Shown here: positions 23,804 through 31,574 of the stretch, piece after piece | Position numbering within the stretch: position 1 is the stretch's first letter | How the letters are laid out: each line of letters begins with the position of its first letter | From: Lachnospiraceae bacterium | Lineage (GTDB): Bacteria; Bacillota; Clostridia; Lachnospirales; Lachnospiraceae | Length of the DNA stretch: 35,586 nt | Assembly (NCBI GenBank): GCA_024403275.1 | Contig: JAKSSD010000017.1 | Coordinates: forward strand, 1-35,586 | Reading direction: 5' to 3' | Position numbers and translations under genes: made by a program | The notes under the pieces: generated by a model | Seen by the model: the letters and a program-made list of their open reading frames with translations, nothing else | Database searches by the model: none | Told to the model about the DNA's origin: nothing

Positions 23804-24571
23804 CTACTCAATTTCAACCTGCTCTATAGGTTTCTGATATTCAATATTTATATCACCGAATGTTTCATCCTGTGAAACTGTTACACTTCCAGTCTTAATA
23901 AGCTCAAGCACTACAAGGAATGTAACTATAACTTCCATTTTACTTCTCTGCTTCGATAACAGATTCTTAAATGAACATTTCTTGTGGCTAGAAATATAGT
24001 CACTAATAAAATTTTGTTTCTGAGAAATATCAACCTCTTCTTTTTCAATTTTACCAAACTGAGATCTGATAGGGTCTACCTTATCATCAATTCTCTTGAG
24101 GCAGATATTAAAAATTTCATTAAGTCTTATAAGTGTTGTATCACCAATAAGTTCATCGTAGTCAATAGGAGCTTTATAGTTTTTAACCTCATCTGGAATA
24201 GTAGGCTGCTTATAGAGGAATTTATCTCCGTCCATCTGCATATCCTTAAGCTCGTATGACATATATTTATACATTTTGTATTCGAGAAGTTTTTGAACAA
24301 GTTCAGCTCTTGGATCTTCCTCTTCACCTTCCTCATCAACTTCTTTTGGTAATAACATTTTACATTTAATATCTAAAAGTGTTGCCGCCATTACCATGAA
24401 TTCTGATACTGTATTAAGGTCATCCTGTGGAAGTTGTTTAACATATTCAAGATACTGCTTTGTAATCTCTACAATTGGTATATCATAAATATCTACTTTA
24501 TTCTTTTCAATAAGATGAAGTAAAAGGTCTAAGGGGCCTTCAAATACTTCAAGTTTTACTGGTATTGCCAT
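23804..24571 (-). CDS. scpA: Segregation and condensation protein A
   Basis: A 255-residue ScpA, the kleisin that bridges SMC heads and binds ScpB. The N-terminal LEVFEGPLDLLLHLIEKNKVDIYDIPI is the family signature and SEFMVMAATLLDIKCKMLLP follows. The Glu-rich linker and a C-terminal winged-helix-like VIVTFLVVLELIKTGSVTVSQDETFGDI complete it. It lies between a metallophosphoesterase gene (35 nt gap) and scpB (8 nt gap) on the same strand. The start has TTAGGAG before the ATG. Confidence 0.96.
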   Translation of the reverse strand: MAIPVKLEVFEGPLDLLLHLIEKNKVDIYDIPIVEITKQYLEYVKQLPQDDLNTVSEFMVMAATLLDIKCKMLLPKEVDEEGEEEDPRAELVQKLLEYKMYKYMSYELKDMQMDGDKFLYKQPTIPDEVKNYKAPIDYDELIGDTTLIRLNEIFNICLKRIDDKVDPIRSQFGKIEKEEVDISQKQNFISDYISSHKKCSFKNLLSKQRSKMEVIVTFLVVLELIKTGSVTVSQDETFGDINIEYQKPIEQVEIE

Positions 24572-24605
24572 TTATTTCTCCTAAAACATTTGAAATAATT
24601 CTATA

Positions 24606-25496
24606 TTATTTATTAGTAAAAGTCACGAAAATTAGTTCACCAGGATTAAATAACCTTAAAGGCAAGGTATGAAATCCAACTCCTGCACTTACTATAAGTC
24701 TGATTATCCCCTTAGAATCATCCGCATAATTCTTCTTATAACGAAGCTGCTTACCCTTTTCATTATAAGGTCCTCCCGAGTACTTAGGGAAAAATCTTAC
24801 TCCCGGATGAGCAACGCCTCCAATAAAAGGAAGTCTGATAAGTCCACCATGAACATGACCAGATAATATCAAATCCGAACCATAAGCGCTATACTTCTTA
24901 AAATAATCAGGATTATGTGCCAGCAAAATATTGTAAGCCTTATCATCTATCCTTCCAATAAGACTTTCAATATAGTCATCTGCCATATTCTGAACTACAA
25001 ATCTTTTATAGAAAAATCTGTCAATCTCGCAGGCCGAAACCTTAATATTCGCATCTTCAAAGTAAATAGAACTATTAGATAAAATGCTTACCTTGTTATT
25101 TTTAAGAAACTTTTCAAGCTCTGGATACATATCTGCATATACATCTGGATAAATCTTCGCTCTGTACTCATGATTGCCAAGCGCCATAAATACAGGTGCA
25201 ATGCCACTAACCTTCTCTATGAATTCATAGGCATTCTTTTGTTCTCTTCCAGGCTTTGCAGTAATTATATCCCCTCCAAGAAGAATCACATCGGGTGATT
25301 GTTTCTTAATATCTTCATAGAATTTTTCAGAAACCTTAAAATTATGCAAATCCGAAATAAAACAGATTTTTTTAGCATCTTTAATTTTACTATTTTTAAT
25401 TGTTACCGTTCTTACTACATACTGATTAAGCTCTATAAAATTAATAATCAAAAGGGCCAGTGCAAGAACAGAAATAATAATTATTACGTATTTCAC
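24606..25496 (-). CDS. Membrane-anchored calcineurin-type metallophosphoesterase (YkuE-like)
   Basis: A 296-residue protein with one N-terminal membrane anchor (about 3-19) and a calcineurin-like phosphoesterase domain. The dimetal motifs are complete: CFISDLHNF (DxH), VILLGGDII (GGD), MALGNHE (GNHE), LLAHNPDYF (H) and ILSGHVHGG (GHxH). The family acts on lipids, nucleotides or wall precursors; substrate unknown here. The start was set at a GTG preceded by GAGGTACAAA. An extended -10 box 29 nt further upstream makes any longer reading unlikely. It leads the scpA-scpB operon. Confidence 0.88.
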   Translation of the reverse strand: MKYVIIIISVLALALLIINFIELNQYVVRTVTIKNSKIKDAKKICFISDLHNFKVSEKFYEDIKKQSPDVILLGGDIITAKPGREQKNAYEFIEKVSGIAPVFMALGNHEYRAKIYPDVYADMYPELEKFLKNNKVSILSNSSIYFEDANIKVSACEIDRFFYKRFVVQNMADDYIESLIGRIDDKAYNILLAHNPDYFKKYSAYGSDLILSGHVHGGLIRLPFIGGVAHPGVRFFPKYSGGPYNEKGKQLRYKKNYADDSKGIIRLIVSAGVGFHTLPLRLFNPGELIFVTFTNK

Positions 25497-25524
25497 TTTG
25501 TACCTCAATTTTAACAACTTAACT

Positions 25525-25533
25525 ATTATATCA
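25525..25533 (-). promoter_or_regulatory. Extended -10 promoter of the metallophosphoesterase/scp operon
   Basis: On the minus strand TGATATAAT is a perfect extended -10 element (TGnTATAAT) with no convincing -35 box. It predicts a transcript start near 25518, about 20 nt upstream of the GTG start. Confidence 0.65.
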
Positions 25534-25553
25534 CATTTTGTCCAAGGATAAAA

Positions 25554-25583
25554 AAAAGATTGCAACATCAATTGCAATCTTTT
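25554..25583 (-). terminator. Terminator after rpsU
   Basis: AAAAGATTGCAA (25554-25565) and TTGCAATCTTTT (25572-25583) form a 12-bp perfect stem with a 6-nt loop. A T-rich run follows on the minus strand. It lies 22 nt past the rpsU stop. Confidence 0.9.
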
Positions 25584-25605
25584 CTATGTCTAATTATTAA
25601 TAATA

Positions 25606-25782
25606 TTAGTTGTACTTACGCTTTCTAGCTGCTTCTGATTTTTTCTTACGCTTTACGCTAGGCTTCTCGTAATGTTCTCTTTTACGAATTTCCTGCTGAA
25701 TGCCAGCCTTAGCACAGTTTCTCTTAAATCTTCTAAGTGCGCTATCTAATGATTCGTTTTCTTTAACTTCAACTCTAGACAT
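25606..25782 (-). CDS. rpsU: 30S ribosomal protein S21
   Basis: A 58-residue basic protein read directly from the minus strand. It begins [20 protein letters not shown] and continues with [20 protein letters not shown] and a Lys/Arg-rich end finishing ARKRKYN, matching bacterial S21 over its whole length (usual size 57-71 residues). S21 binds the 30S platform near the anti-Shine-Dalgarno region. The ribosome-binding site is a very strong TAAAGGAGGG 9 nt before the ATG. It has a promoter and terminator of its own and lies between the CDF exporter gene and the metallophosphoesterase gene. Confidence 0.97.
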   Translation of the reverse strand: MSRVEVKENESLDSALRRFKRNCAKAGIQQEIRKREHYEKPSVKRKKKSEAARKRKYN

Positions 25783-25847
25783 TTTCTCAACCCTCCTTTA
25801 AGACCAAATCTACGTGCGCGGTCTAAAGAATAATTTGCACAAAGTAG

Positions 25848-25876
25848 ATTTTATACAAAATCACGTTAATAGTCAA
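25848..25876 (-). promoter_or_regulatory. Strong promoter of rpsU
   Basis: On the minus strand TTGACT (25871-25876) and TAAAAT (25848-25853) are 17 nt apart, five of six bases matching at each box. It lies just past the CDF gene's stop codon (25892). The predicted start near 25841 gives a leader of about 58 nt containing inverted repeats that reach up to the ribosome-binding site. Confidence 0.7.
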
Positions 25877-25891
25877 GGACAAATTTAAACT

Positions 25892-27070
25892 TTAATTAGT
25901 AATTCCGGCATAATCAGAATCCACTTCTATTACGCAGTTTATATTTGGATATACACCCTTAACCTTATAATCAATGCTTTCCACAAGACTATCATTACTT
26001 ATTTTCAAATCATATGGAACAAGAACATCAAAAATCAAATTAGTATGAGACTCTCCTCTTACCATTCTAAAATCATGAATGCTAAGTCTCGAATCTATAC
26101 TTGTCACTATTTTAATGACAAATTCCTTCATAGCTTTAAGATTTTCATCATTCATATCAACAGGATCCATATGAATTGTAGTTTCAAATCCAAGCTTTGT
26201 TCTAACCTCAACTTCAAGGTTATCAATAACATCATGGATCTGTAATATATCCATATCACAAGGAACCTCAGCATGAAGTGAAACAAAAGTTCTTGTTGGA
26301 CCATAGTCATGAATAATCAAATCATGAACTCCGGTAACACAATCGGCACTGGTAACTATTTCTTCGATTGCTTTTACCGTTTCAGGTTCTGGAGCCTGAC
26401 CAAGAATTGGTGACATAGTCTCTGCCAAGGATTTAAATCCAGCATATGCGATAAATGCACCAACTAATAAGCCTGCAAATCCATCTATATTCCATCCAAA
26501 AGCAAGTCTTAATATAGCACTTATTAAAACTACCGATGTTGCTATACTATCACTCAAAGAATCCATAGCAGTTGCACGCATTGCATTAGATTTTATTTTT
26601 GTACCATAGCTTCTGTTATAAAGAAACATATACGCTTTAACACATATAGATGCTATAAGAATACCAATAGATAATCCGTTAACTATAACCTCTTCTGGAT
26701 TAAAAATCTTTACAATACTCGTTTTAATAAGTTCATAGGCCATGATAAGAATTACTATAGAAACTAAAAGTCCAGAAATATATTCTATTCTTCCATGTCC
26801 AAAAGGATGTTTGTTATCAGGCTTCTGATTAGATAATTTGAATCCAAGAAGTGTTATAAGACTACTTCCGGCGTCAGACAGGTTATTAAAAGCATCCGCT
26901 GTAATAGAAATAGCATTTGTAATAATACCTGCGCTGAATTTGCCCGCAAAAAGTAATAGATTCAAAAAAATACCTAAGAAGCTGGCTAACACTCCATATT
27001 TTCTTCTTACTTCTGAATCTGAATAATCCTTATTATTTTTTATAAATATTTTAGCTAATAATCTAACCAT
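25892..27070 (-). CDS. Cation diffusion facilitator (CDF) metal exporter
   Basis: A 392-residue CDF-family proton/metal antiporter, probably exporting Zn2+, Mn2+ or Fe2+. About six membrane segments span residues 30-215. The metal-site motifs are ADAFNNLSDAGSS (helix 2, DxxxD) and the later MDSLSDSIATS (helix 5), with the HPFGHGRIEY loop between. The cytoplasmic C-terminal domain carries VTGVHDLIIHDYGPTRTFVSLHAEVP and HMDPV metal-binding elements. The length exceeds the common ~300 residues because of a second C-terminal alpha/beta unit (about 305-392), as in several Firmicute members. It is 7 nt after a small membrane-protein gene and may be co-transcribed; its own ribosome-binding site is weak. 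Confidence 0.93.
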   Translation of the reverse strand: MVRLLAKIFIKNNKDYSDSEVRRKYGVLASFLGIFLNLLLFAGKFSAGIITNAISITADAFNNLSDAGSSLITLLGFKLSNQKPDNKHPFGHGRIEYISGLLVSIVILIMAYELIKTSIVKIFNPEEVIVNGLSIGILIASICVKAYMFLYNRSYGTKIKSNAMRATAMDSLSDSIATSVVLISAILRLAFGWNIDGFAGLLVGAFIAYAGFKSLAETMSPILGQAPEPETVKAIEEIVTSADCVTGVHDLIIHDYGPTRTFVSLHAEVPCDMDILQIHDVIDNLEVEVRTKLGFETTIHMDPVDMNDENLKAMKEFVIKIVTSIDSRLSIHDFRMVRGESHTNLIFDVLVPYDLKISNDSLVESIDYKVKGVYPNINCVIEVDSDYAGITN

Positions 27071-27077
27071 ACTTTAT

Positions 27078-27272
27078 TTAAGGGATATACTTTCTCAATC
27101 CATCTTCGCTATTTAATATATCAATAGTCGCATCAAAATCACGAAGAGTTCCTTGGGAATCTCCAATATCATTCGATTTTTTCATTGCAGAAATAGTTAT
27201 TACCGCAGCGATACCTACACCGATAGACAAACCAAATAATAAACCAACAATTGTGAAAATAAATAGCATCAT
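27078..27272 (-). CDS. Small single-span membrane protein
   Basis: A 64-residue protein of unknown function: a long hydrophobic helix with Gly spacing (about 3-28, FTIVGLLFGLSIGVGIAAVITI), then a charged, cytoplasmic-looking tail ending NSEDGLRKYIP. Its ATG overlaps the stop of the zinc-ribbon gene by 4 nt and its stop is 7 nt before the CDF gene. This arrangement favours a real, translationally coupled gene. I recognise no family. Confidence 0.65.
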   Translation of the reverse strand: MMLFIFTIVGLLFGLSIGVGIAAVITISAMKKSNDIGDSQGTLRDFDATIDILNSEDGLRKYIP

Positions 27273-28621
27273 GATCTGCTCTGCCTCTCTTTTACAAATT
27301 CATTAATATCACTGTCTCTTGTTAAGCTTATGCTTCTCTTCATTCTCATATATAACTTAACAGCAGAAGTCCACAAGAAGCCATCTACTATAGATACGAT
27401 AACAAAATAAAAATAAGTAATTCTATCATCAAATCCAACATCAAGTGCCATATAGTTAGTCAGAGTAACTCCAATTGGTACCATGATGAGAGAAAAAACA
27501 AATGCTAATGCAACAAAAACTCCAATTGCTTTTGCTTTATCAAATGGGAACGCTCCTACCATTTTTCCAGTTTGTCCATTAACAAGAATTGTATACTGCT
27601 GATGATCCTGTTTAAATGTTAAAAACCATGCTGGAAGCATTGCATACTGAGCATCCTTGAAATCAACACGTGGTTTCTTGGAAACAAGCTTTGCACCACT
27701 ATGCTTAACTGTTTCCTTAACACCTGCATCAAAAAGCTCTGCAGCTTTACTTCTTGCTGCTGGCTTAACCTCATCAATACCCAAATCAAATCTATCGGCA
27801 TAATATCCAGACATATACTCTGCCTGAAATTCTTTTAACTGTCTCATATCAAATGGTTCAAGTCTTGATGATGAAGTATCATTTAATTTAAGTGAAGCAT
27901 CTGTAGTAAGCTTCTTAAAATCAGTCTGAGCTTCTCTCAAAGCATATTTAGTTACCGTTGATTTACCCTGCTTAACAGTATATTTATAATACTGTATATC
28001 ATGATAGTGTAAATCCATAAGCCAAAACGGAATATAAATTCCTCTAAGTTTCTCAACCTGGAAATTCTTAAACTTCTTTGGAATGAAAAATCCATCATTC
28101 ATTCTTTCCCTTATAATTCTTTCCGCATCAGCTTTAGGAATTTTAAAAGGAATAATATAGTCCGGCTGAAGATAATCTTCGACACGGTCAACTACTACTG
28201 TTGCCTGACCACAGTAAGCACAGAAAGTAGAAGATTCAACACCATTAATCGCAAGCTCACCACCACAGGATGTACATTTCATAATCTGCATAGATAATGT
28301 AGCTTTTGATCTGGCCTGAATCTTAGCCTCTTTTTCATCTTTTCTGTCTAATAAAGTATTATAATCACCTATCTGTGATGGATCATAGTTTTGACCAAAG
28401 AAATCTTTGAATGTGTCACTACTTCCACTAAACTGAGTTTGATGGCTAAAGATTGGCTGAGACTGTTGCTTAGTCTGAGACTGTTGCATAGCCTGAGCCT
28501 TTCTCCTAACCTCTTCCATTTCACTTACTTCAAAAGATGATTCGCAGAATCTGCAGACCATCTTGTTTTGTTCAACAGAATATTCTAAATCTGCCCCACA
28601 ATTAGGACACTTGTAAACCAT
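27269..28621 (-). CDS. Double zinc-ribbon membrane protein
   Basis: A 450-residue protein. Two four-cysteine ribbons are visible: CPNCGADLEYSVEQNKMVCRFC (about 5-26) and CTSCGGELAINGVESSTFCAYC (about 115-136). Between them is a Gln/Ser-rich low-complexity stretch. A conserved middle domain (IIPFKIPKADAERIIRERM, LRGIYIPFWLMDLHY) follows, and two or three hydrophobic segments near the C-terminus (about 365-430) anchor it. Related proteins in Lachnospiraceae are annotated as TFIIB-type zinc-ribbon proteins, but this has no transcription-factor domain. Function unknown. It lies between two small membrane-protein genes, 26 nt after the first. Confidence 0.75.
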   Translation of the reverse strand: MVYKCPNCGADLEYSVEQNKMVCRFCESSFEVSEMEEVRRKAQAMQQSQTKQQSQPIFSHQTQFSGSSDTFKDFFGQNYDPSQIGDYNTLLDRKDEKEAKIQARSKATLSMQIMKCTSCGGELAINGVESSTFCAYCGQATVVVDRVEDYLQPDYIIPFKIPKADAERIIRERMNDGFFIPKKFKNFQVEKLRGIYIPFWLMDLHYHDIQYYKYTVKQGKSTVTKYALREAQTDFKKLTTDASLKLNDTSSSRLEPFDMRQLKEFQAEYMSGYYADRFDLGIDEVKPAARSKAAELFDAGVKETVKHSGAKLVSKKPRVDFKDAQYAMLPAWFLTFKQDHQQYTILVNGQTGKMVGAFPFDKAKAIGVFVALAFVFSLIMVPIGVTLTNYMALDVGFDDRITYFYFVIVSIVDGFLWTSAVKLYMRMKRSISLTRDSDINEFVKERQSRS

Positions 28622-28647
28622 TTTTCTATCCCCTCTTTTATAGATTA

Positions 28648-28944
28648 TTATGCAAGGAATTTAGAAACAAGTCCTAATACAATAAGTATTAACGCTTCGA
28701 TTGTACCAACGATATTAAGAACAAGGCCTGCAATACACATACCATTGAGACCGTTTTCTCTAATGCCCTTTATAGCATTTACAATACCTGCAACTGGGAA
28801 AATAATAAAGATACCACCAAATAAGAATCCATAATTAATTGATGCACAACACATAGCTGTATTAACGATGATAAAAATAATACCTACGATAAGTGATGTT
28901 AATGATGGGTTTGCTGGTCTGTTTCCTCTTCCTCTAAGACTCAT
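28648..28944 (-). CDS. Small two- or three-span membrane protein (DUF4190-like)
   Basis: A 98-residue hydrophobic protein: a short basic N-terminus (RGRGNRPANP), then about three membrane segments with the family-like IVNAIKGIRENGLNGMCIAGLVLNIVG loop. This loop layout (small residue-rich turn with a basic patch between helices) recalls DUF4190 proteins and the gene at 994-1584. It has a TAAGGAGG site and lies 26 nt upstream of the zinc-ribbon gene, probably the first gene of that operon. Function unknown. Confidence 0.65.
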   Translation of the reverse strand: MSLRGRGNRPANPSLTSLIVGIIFIIVNTAMCCASINYGFLFGGIFIIFPVAGIVNAIKGIRENGLNGMCIAGLVLNIVGTIEALILIVLGLVSKFLA

Positions 28945-29065
28945 AATTTCTGTCCTCCTTAAATTGACTTTTATATTATACTCATTTCACAATGAACATT
29001 TTACTACTAATACATCAAAATATATACTTCTATTTTTTCTTTTAAGAAAATAGCGATTATTTAAA

Positions 29066-29356
29066 TCACATAAATCTAACTACTAAACGAAGGATAAAGA
29101 ACGCAAGGCTTCCAAGAAATCCTATTACGTTCAAACCAATTCCTATAGTACCAAAGATTTTATCAATACTATCCACACGTAATGAATTGATTCCAAGCAA
29201 AAATCCAACTACCGGAATGAGTAACAAAAATCCTCCTGCATAAAAAGTCCCAGTAGTATAAATTGATAAAACACTTCCAAGTATATAGATTACCATTACC
29301 GCACCAAGTGCAATGGAAACTACACCAGGTTTTCTAACTTTGTTATTATTATCCAT
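29066..29356 (-). CDS. Small three-span membrane protein
   Basis: A 96-residue hydrophobic protein with about three membrane segments and a polar N-terminus MDNNNKVRKPG. Its layout resembles that of the gene at 28648-28944 and the MDNNEQ start of the gene at 994-1584, so it may belong to the same loose group. Ribosome-binding site AAGGA lies 9 nt before the ATG. It is not closely linked to a neighbour (120 nt and 188 nt gaps), and no function can be assigned. Confidence 0.6.
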   Translation of the reverse strand: MDNNNKVRKPGVVSIALGAVMVIYILGSVLSIYTTGTFYAGGFLLLIPVVGFLLGINSLRVDSIDKIFGTIGIGLNVIGFLGSLAFFILRLVVRFM

Positions 29357-29436
29357 ACTAAATAATCCTTTTCTTATTTATATTGATAATCAAGTCACCA
29401 ATGCTTAATAGTATACAAAATATTGCAATAATTGAA

Positions 29437-29472
29437 AAGGACTTTTGTTAGCAAACGCTAGCAAAAGCCCTT
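29437..29472 (-). terminator. Terminator after the GGDEF gene
   Basis: AAGGACTTTTGTTAGC (29437-29452) pairs with GCTAGCAAAAGCCCTT (29457-29472) with two imperfect positions and a 4-nt loop. On the minus strand it ends in a T-rich tract. It lies about 70 nt past the GGDEF stop. Confidence 0.75.
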
Positions 29473-29544
29473 CGAAATCACAAATAAGCAATATTTATTG
29501 TATAAATAAATGTTTCCAGAAATATATATTTAGCCTGTCACTTA

Positions 29545-31464
29545 TTACATATCAATATTTTTAACATACAAGAACAATGTCTGATTATCTTCTGAATAAT
29601 CATCAGCAGGAATCATATCCATTGCTACCTGCTTAAATAAATCTCCATACTTTCTTCTATACTGAATGCTTATAGAAGTTTTTCCTTCTTTGAAATATTC
29701 TCTCAAATAATTCAAATCAGTCTTATTTAAATAGCCATCCAGATCCTCCTCATGAACCTGTCCTGATTTACCAAAACCAATAAGCCATTCTGATATAGTA
29801 TCTGCAAAGCCCTTTTCACTAGTCTTTTCAGTAACATCCATATTTACAATTGTATATGTATCATCTGTAATATTAATCTTCAATATCTTGGTATACAAAT
29901 TGCAAAGTGCTGTATTAGCAGCTGCCTGACCTCGTCTGTCAACGCCCTTTTTAGAATAGTAAGCTGATTTAGCCTTATACATTCTCTTATCTGCAATCTT
30001 AGCAATTTCTACTATAGGTTCTTCCATGAATTCTCTTTTGGCTACAAATCCAGCAGATAAAGAAAGTGTCGAAACAAGCTCGCCTGACCATTGATTAGTA
30101 GTAGCATCTAGTTCTTCAATAATTGCCTCTAACTGTTGCTCATTCGCAAAGAAAATACTAACAAATTCATCTCCGCCAGTTCTATAAACCTTACCATAGT
30201 TTTCAAAGACTTTTTTCATGCAATCAGCTGCACCCTTTATCAGTTCATCTCCTGCAGCATGTCCAATCTCATCATTAACTACTTTCAAGCCATTAACATC
30301 GATTGAAGCATATACTAAATCTTCGTTAACTTCTTCGCTATATTTCAAAACATCTTCTTCGTAGGTTCTTCTATTATAAAGACCTGAAAGCTCATCTATC
30401 TGAGATTTTCTAACTAGAGTCTCTTCATTCTTCTTTTCTTCTTCAATGACACGAGTTGTAAATATTACCCTCGTAGGCTTGCCATATGGATCGGTTTCAA
30501 TAGCTATAAACATAGCCTGAACCCATCCTGTTTCTCTACCAATAAACTGCTTAGCTAAGGTCTTACTGCCTCGCATTCTTTCTGCAAGCGTTGACAAATC
30601 TGTAAACTCTAATACTGACTCAAGATGTTCTTCAATAGTAACAGCAGTTATAACATCTCTCATCATTTGCAAAGCACCTTCTGGTCTATTTACAATTGCT
30701 TTAACATCCTCTCTTGCTGTAAATTCCTGAACGCTGTCTTTAGCAAGGTCGATTACATGCATACTGTAATGAATATCAGCCATCGATTGCAATACTCTAA
30801 ATTGTTCTTCTATTTCGCCTTCATTTACAAAGGTGTGAATAATAGCATTTCCGATAAGAAGACCAATTCCATAGATTGGAAGCAATGGGTACTGAATCTG
30901 TAAAACTATGGCAACTGTCATCGAAGTACAGAAGAAAAAGATTGTAAAAAATCTCTTTCTCATTTCACCAGCAGCCTTAATCATGACAATACCTGACTGA
31001 ATAGCAAGTAACAAGCATAAGAACACCTGCATATACAAAGCAATGTATCTGTAAATATATGCCTGATATGAACCATCTGGATTAATCCAGAAGAATATAT
31101 GAACGAAATGATTAACTACAAGCAATAGTGCAACTAAAATGGCAAATGTTTGCCCAAAAACTCTTATGAATTTACCAAAGCCCTTTTTTAAGTGCAAATA
31201 ATGCGTAACATACTCACAAAGATAAGCAATAGTCAAAGCCATAGCAATATAATAGAAAAAGGTATCTGCATACAGCAATTTAGCTAAACTCAAACTACTA
31301 AATATGCCCCATAATGCATCTGTTGTAAAATACATTAACGTTGCTAACGCAAATTTTTTGAAGGCTCTGTCAACTTCATTTCTATTTTTATTAATCTTTA
31401 TAAATTCATGATTCATTATCAAATGAAGCACTATGGCAATCATTCCTATTACTGAGTAATACAT
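29545..31464 (-). CDS. Membrane sensor diguanylate cyclase (GGDEF)
   Basis: A 639-residue protein in four parts. Residues about 1-215 have seven or so membrane segments. Residues about 225-355 form a PAS-like sensor ending in VIFTTRVIEEEKKNEETLVRKS, a coupling helix. The GGDEF domain (about 357-510) has DELSGLYNRRTYEED and intact TGGDEFVSI at 430-434, so it should make c-di-GMP. The upstream RxxD inhibitory site is absent (the region reads KVFENYGKVYRT), so product inhibition is not expected. The last ~120 residues resemble a second PAS-like unit (WLIGFGKSG, QYRRKYGDLF, TLFLYVKNIDM). Ribosome-binding site AAGGAAG lies before the ATG. The gene stands alone. Confidence 0.9.
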   Translation of the reverse strand: MYYSVIGMIAIVLHLIMNHEFIKINKNRNEVDRAFKKFALATLMYFTTDALWGIFSSLSLAKLLYADTFFYYIAMALTIAYLCEYVTHYLHLKKGFGKFIRVFGQTFAILVALLLVVNHFVHIFFWINPDGSYQAYIYRYIALYMQVFLCLLLAIQSGIVMIKAAGEMRKRFFTIFFFCTSMTVAIVLQIQYPLLPIYGIGLLIGNAIIHTFVNEGEIEEQFRVLQSMADIHYSMHVIDLAKDSVQEFTAREDVKAIVNRPEGALQMMRDVITAVTIEEHLESVLEFTDLSTLAERMRGSKTLAKQFIGRETGWVQAMFIAIETDPYGKPTRVIFTTRVIEEEKKNEETLVRKSQIDELSGLYNRRTYEEDVLKYSEEVNEDLVYASIDVNGLKVVNDEIGHAAGDELIKGAADCMKKVFENYGKVYRTGGDEFVSIFFANEQQLEAIIEELDATTNQWSGELVSTLSLSAGFVAKREFMEEPIVEIAKIADKRMYKAKSAYYSKKGVDRRGQAAANTALCNLYTKILKINITDDTYTIVNMDVTEKTSEKGFADTISEWLIGFGKSGQVHEEDLDGYLNKTDLNYLREYFKEGKTSISIQYRRKYGDLFKQVAMDMIPADDYSEDNQTLFLYVKNIDM

Positions 31465-31574
31465 ATAATCACTTCCTTAGGTCAATTTATAAATAACATT
31501 ATTACTTCTAATATTTATCGACAATTAGAGGCAAAATATTAACTATTTTGAATATCAAAACAACTTGATTTTAT

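Noticed and set aside
29034-29050. AT-only hairpin between the small membrane-protein genes
   Set aside because: TTTTCTT/AAGAAAA is too short and AT-rich to support a terminator call.
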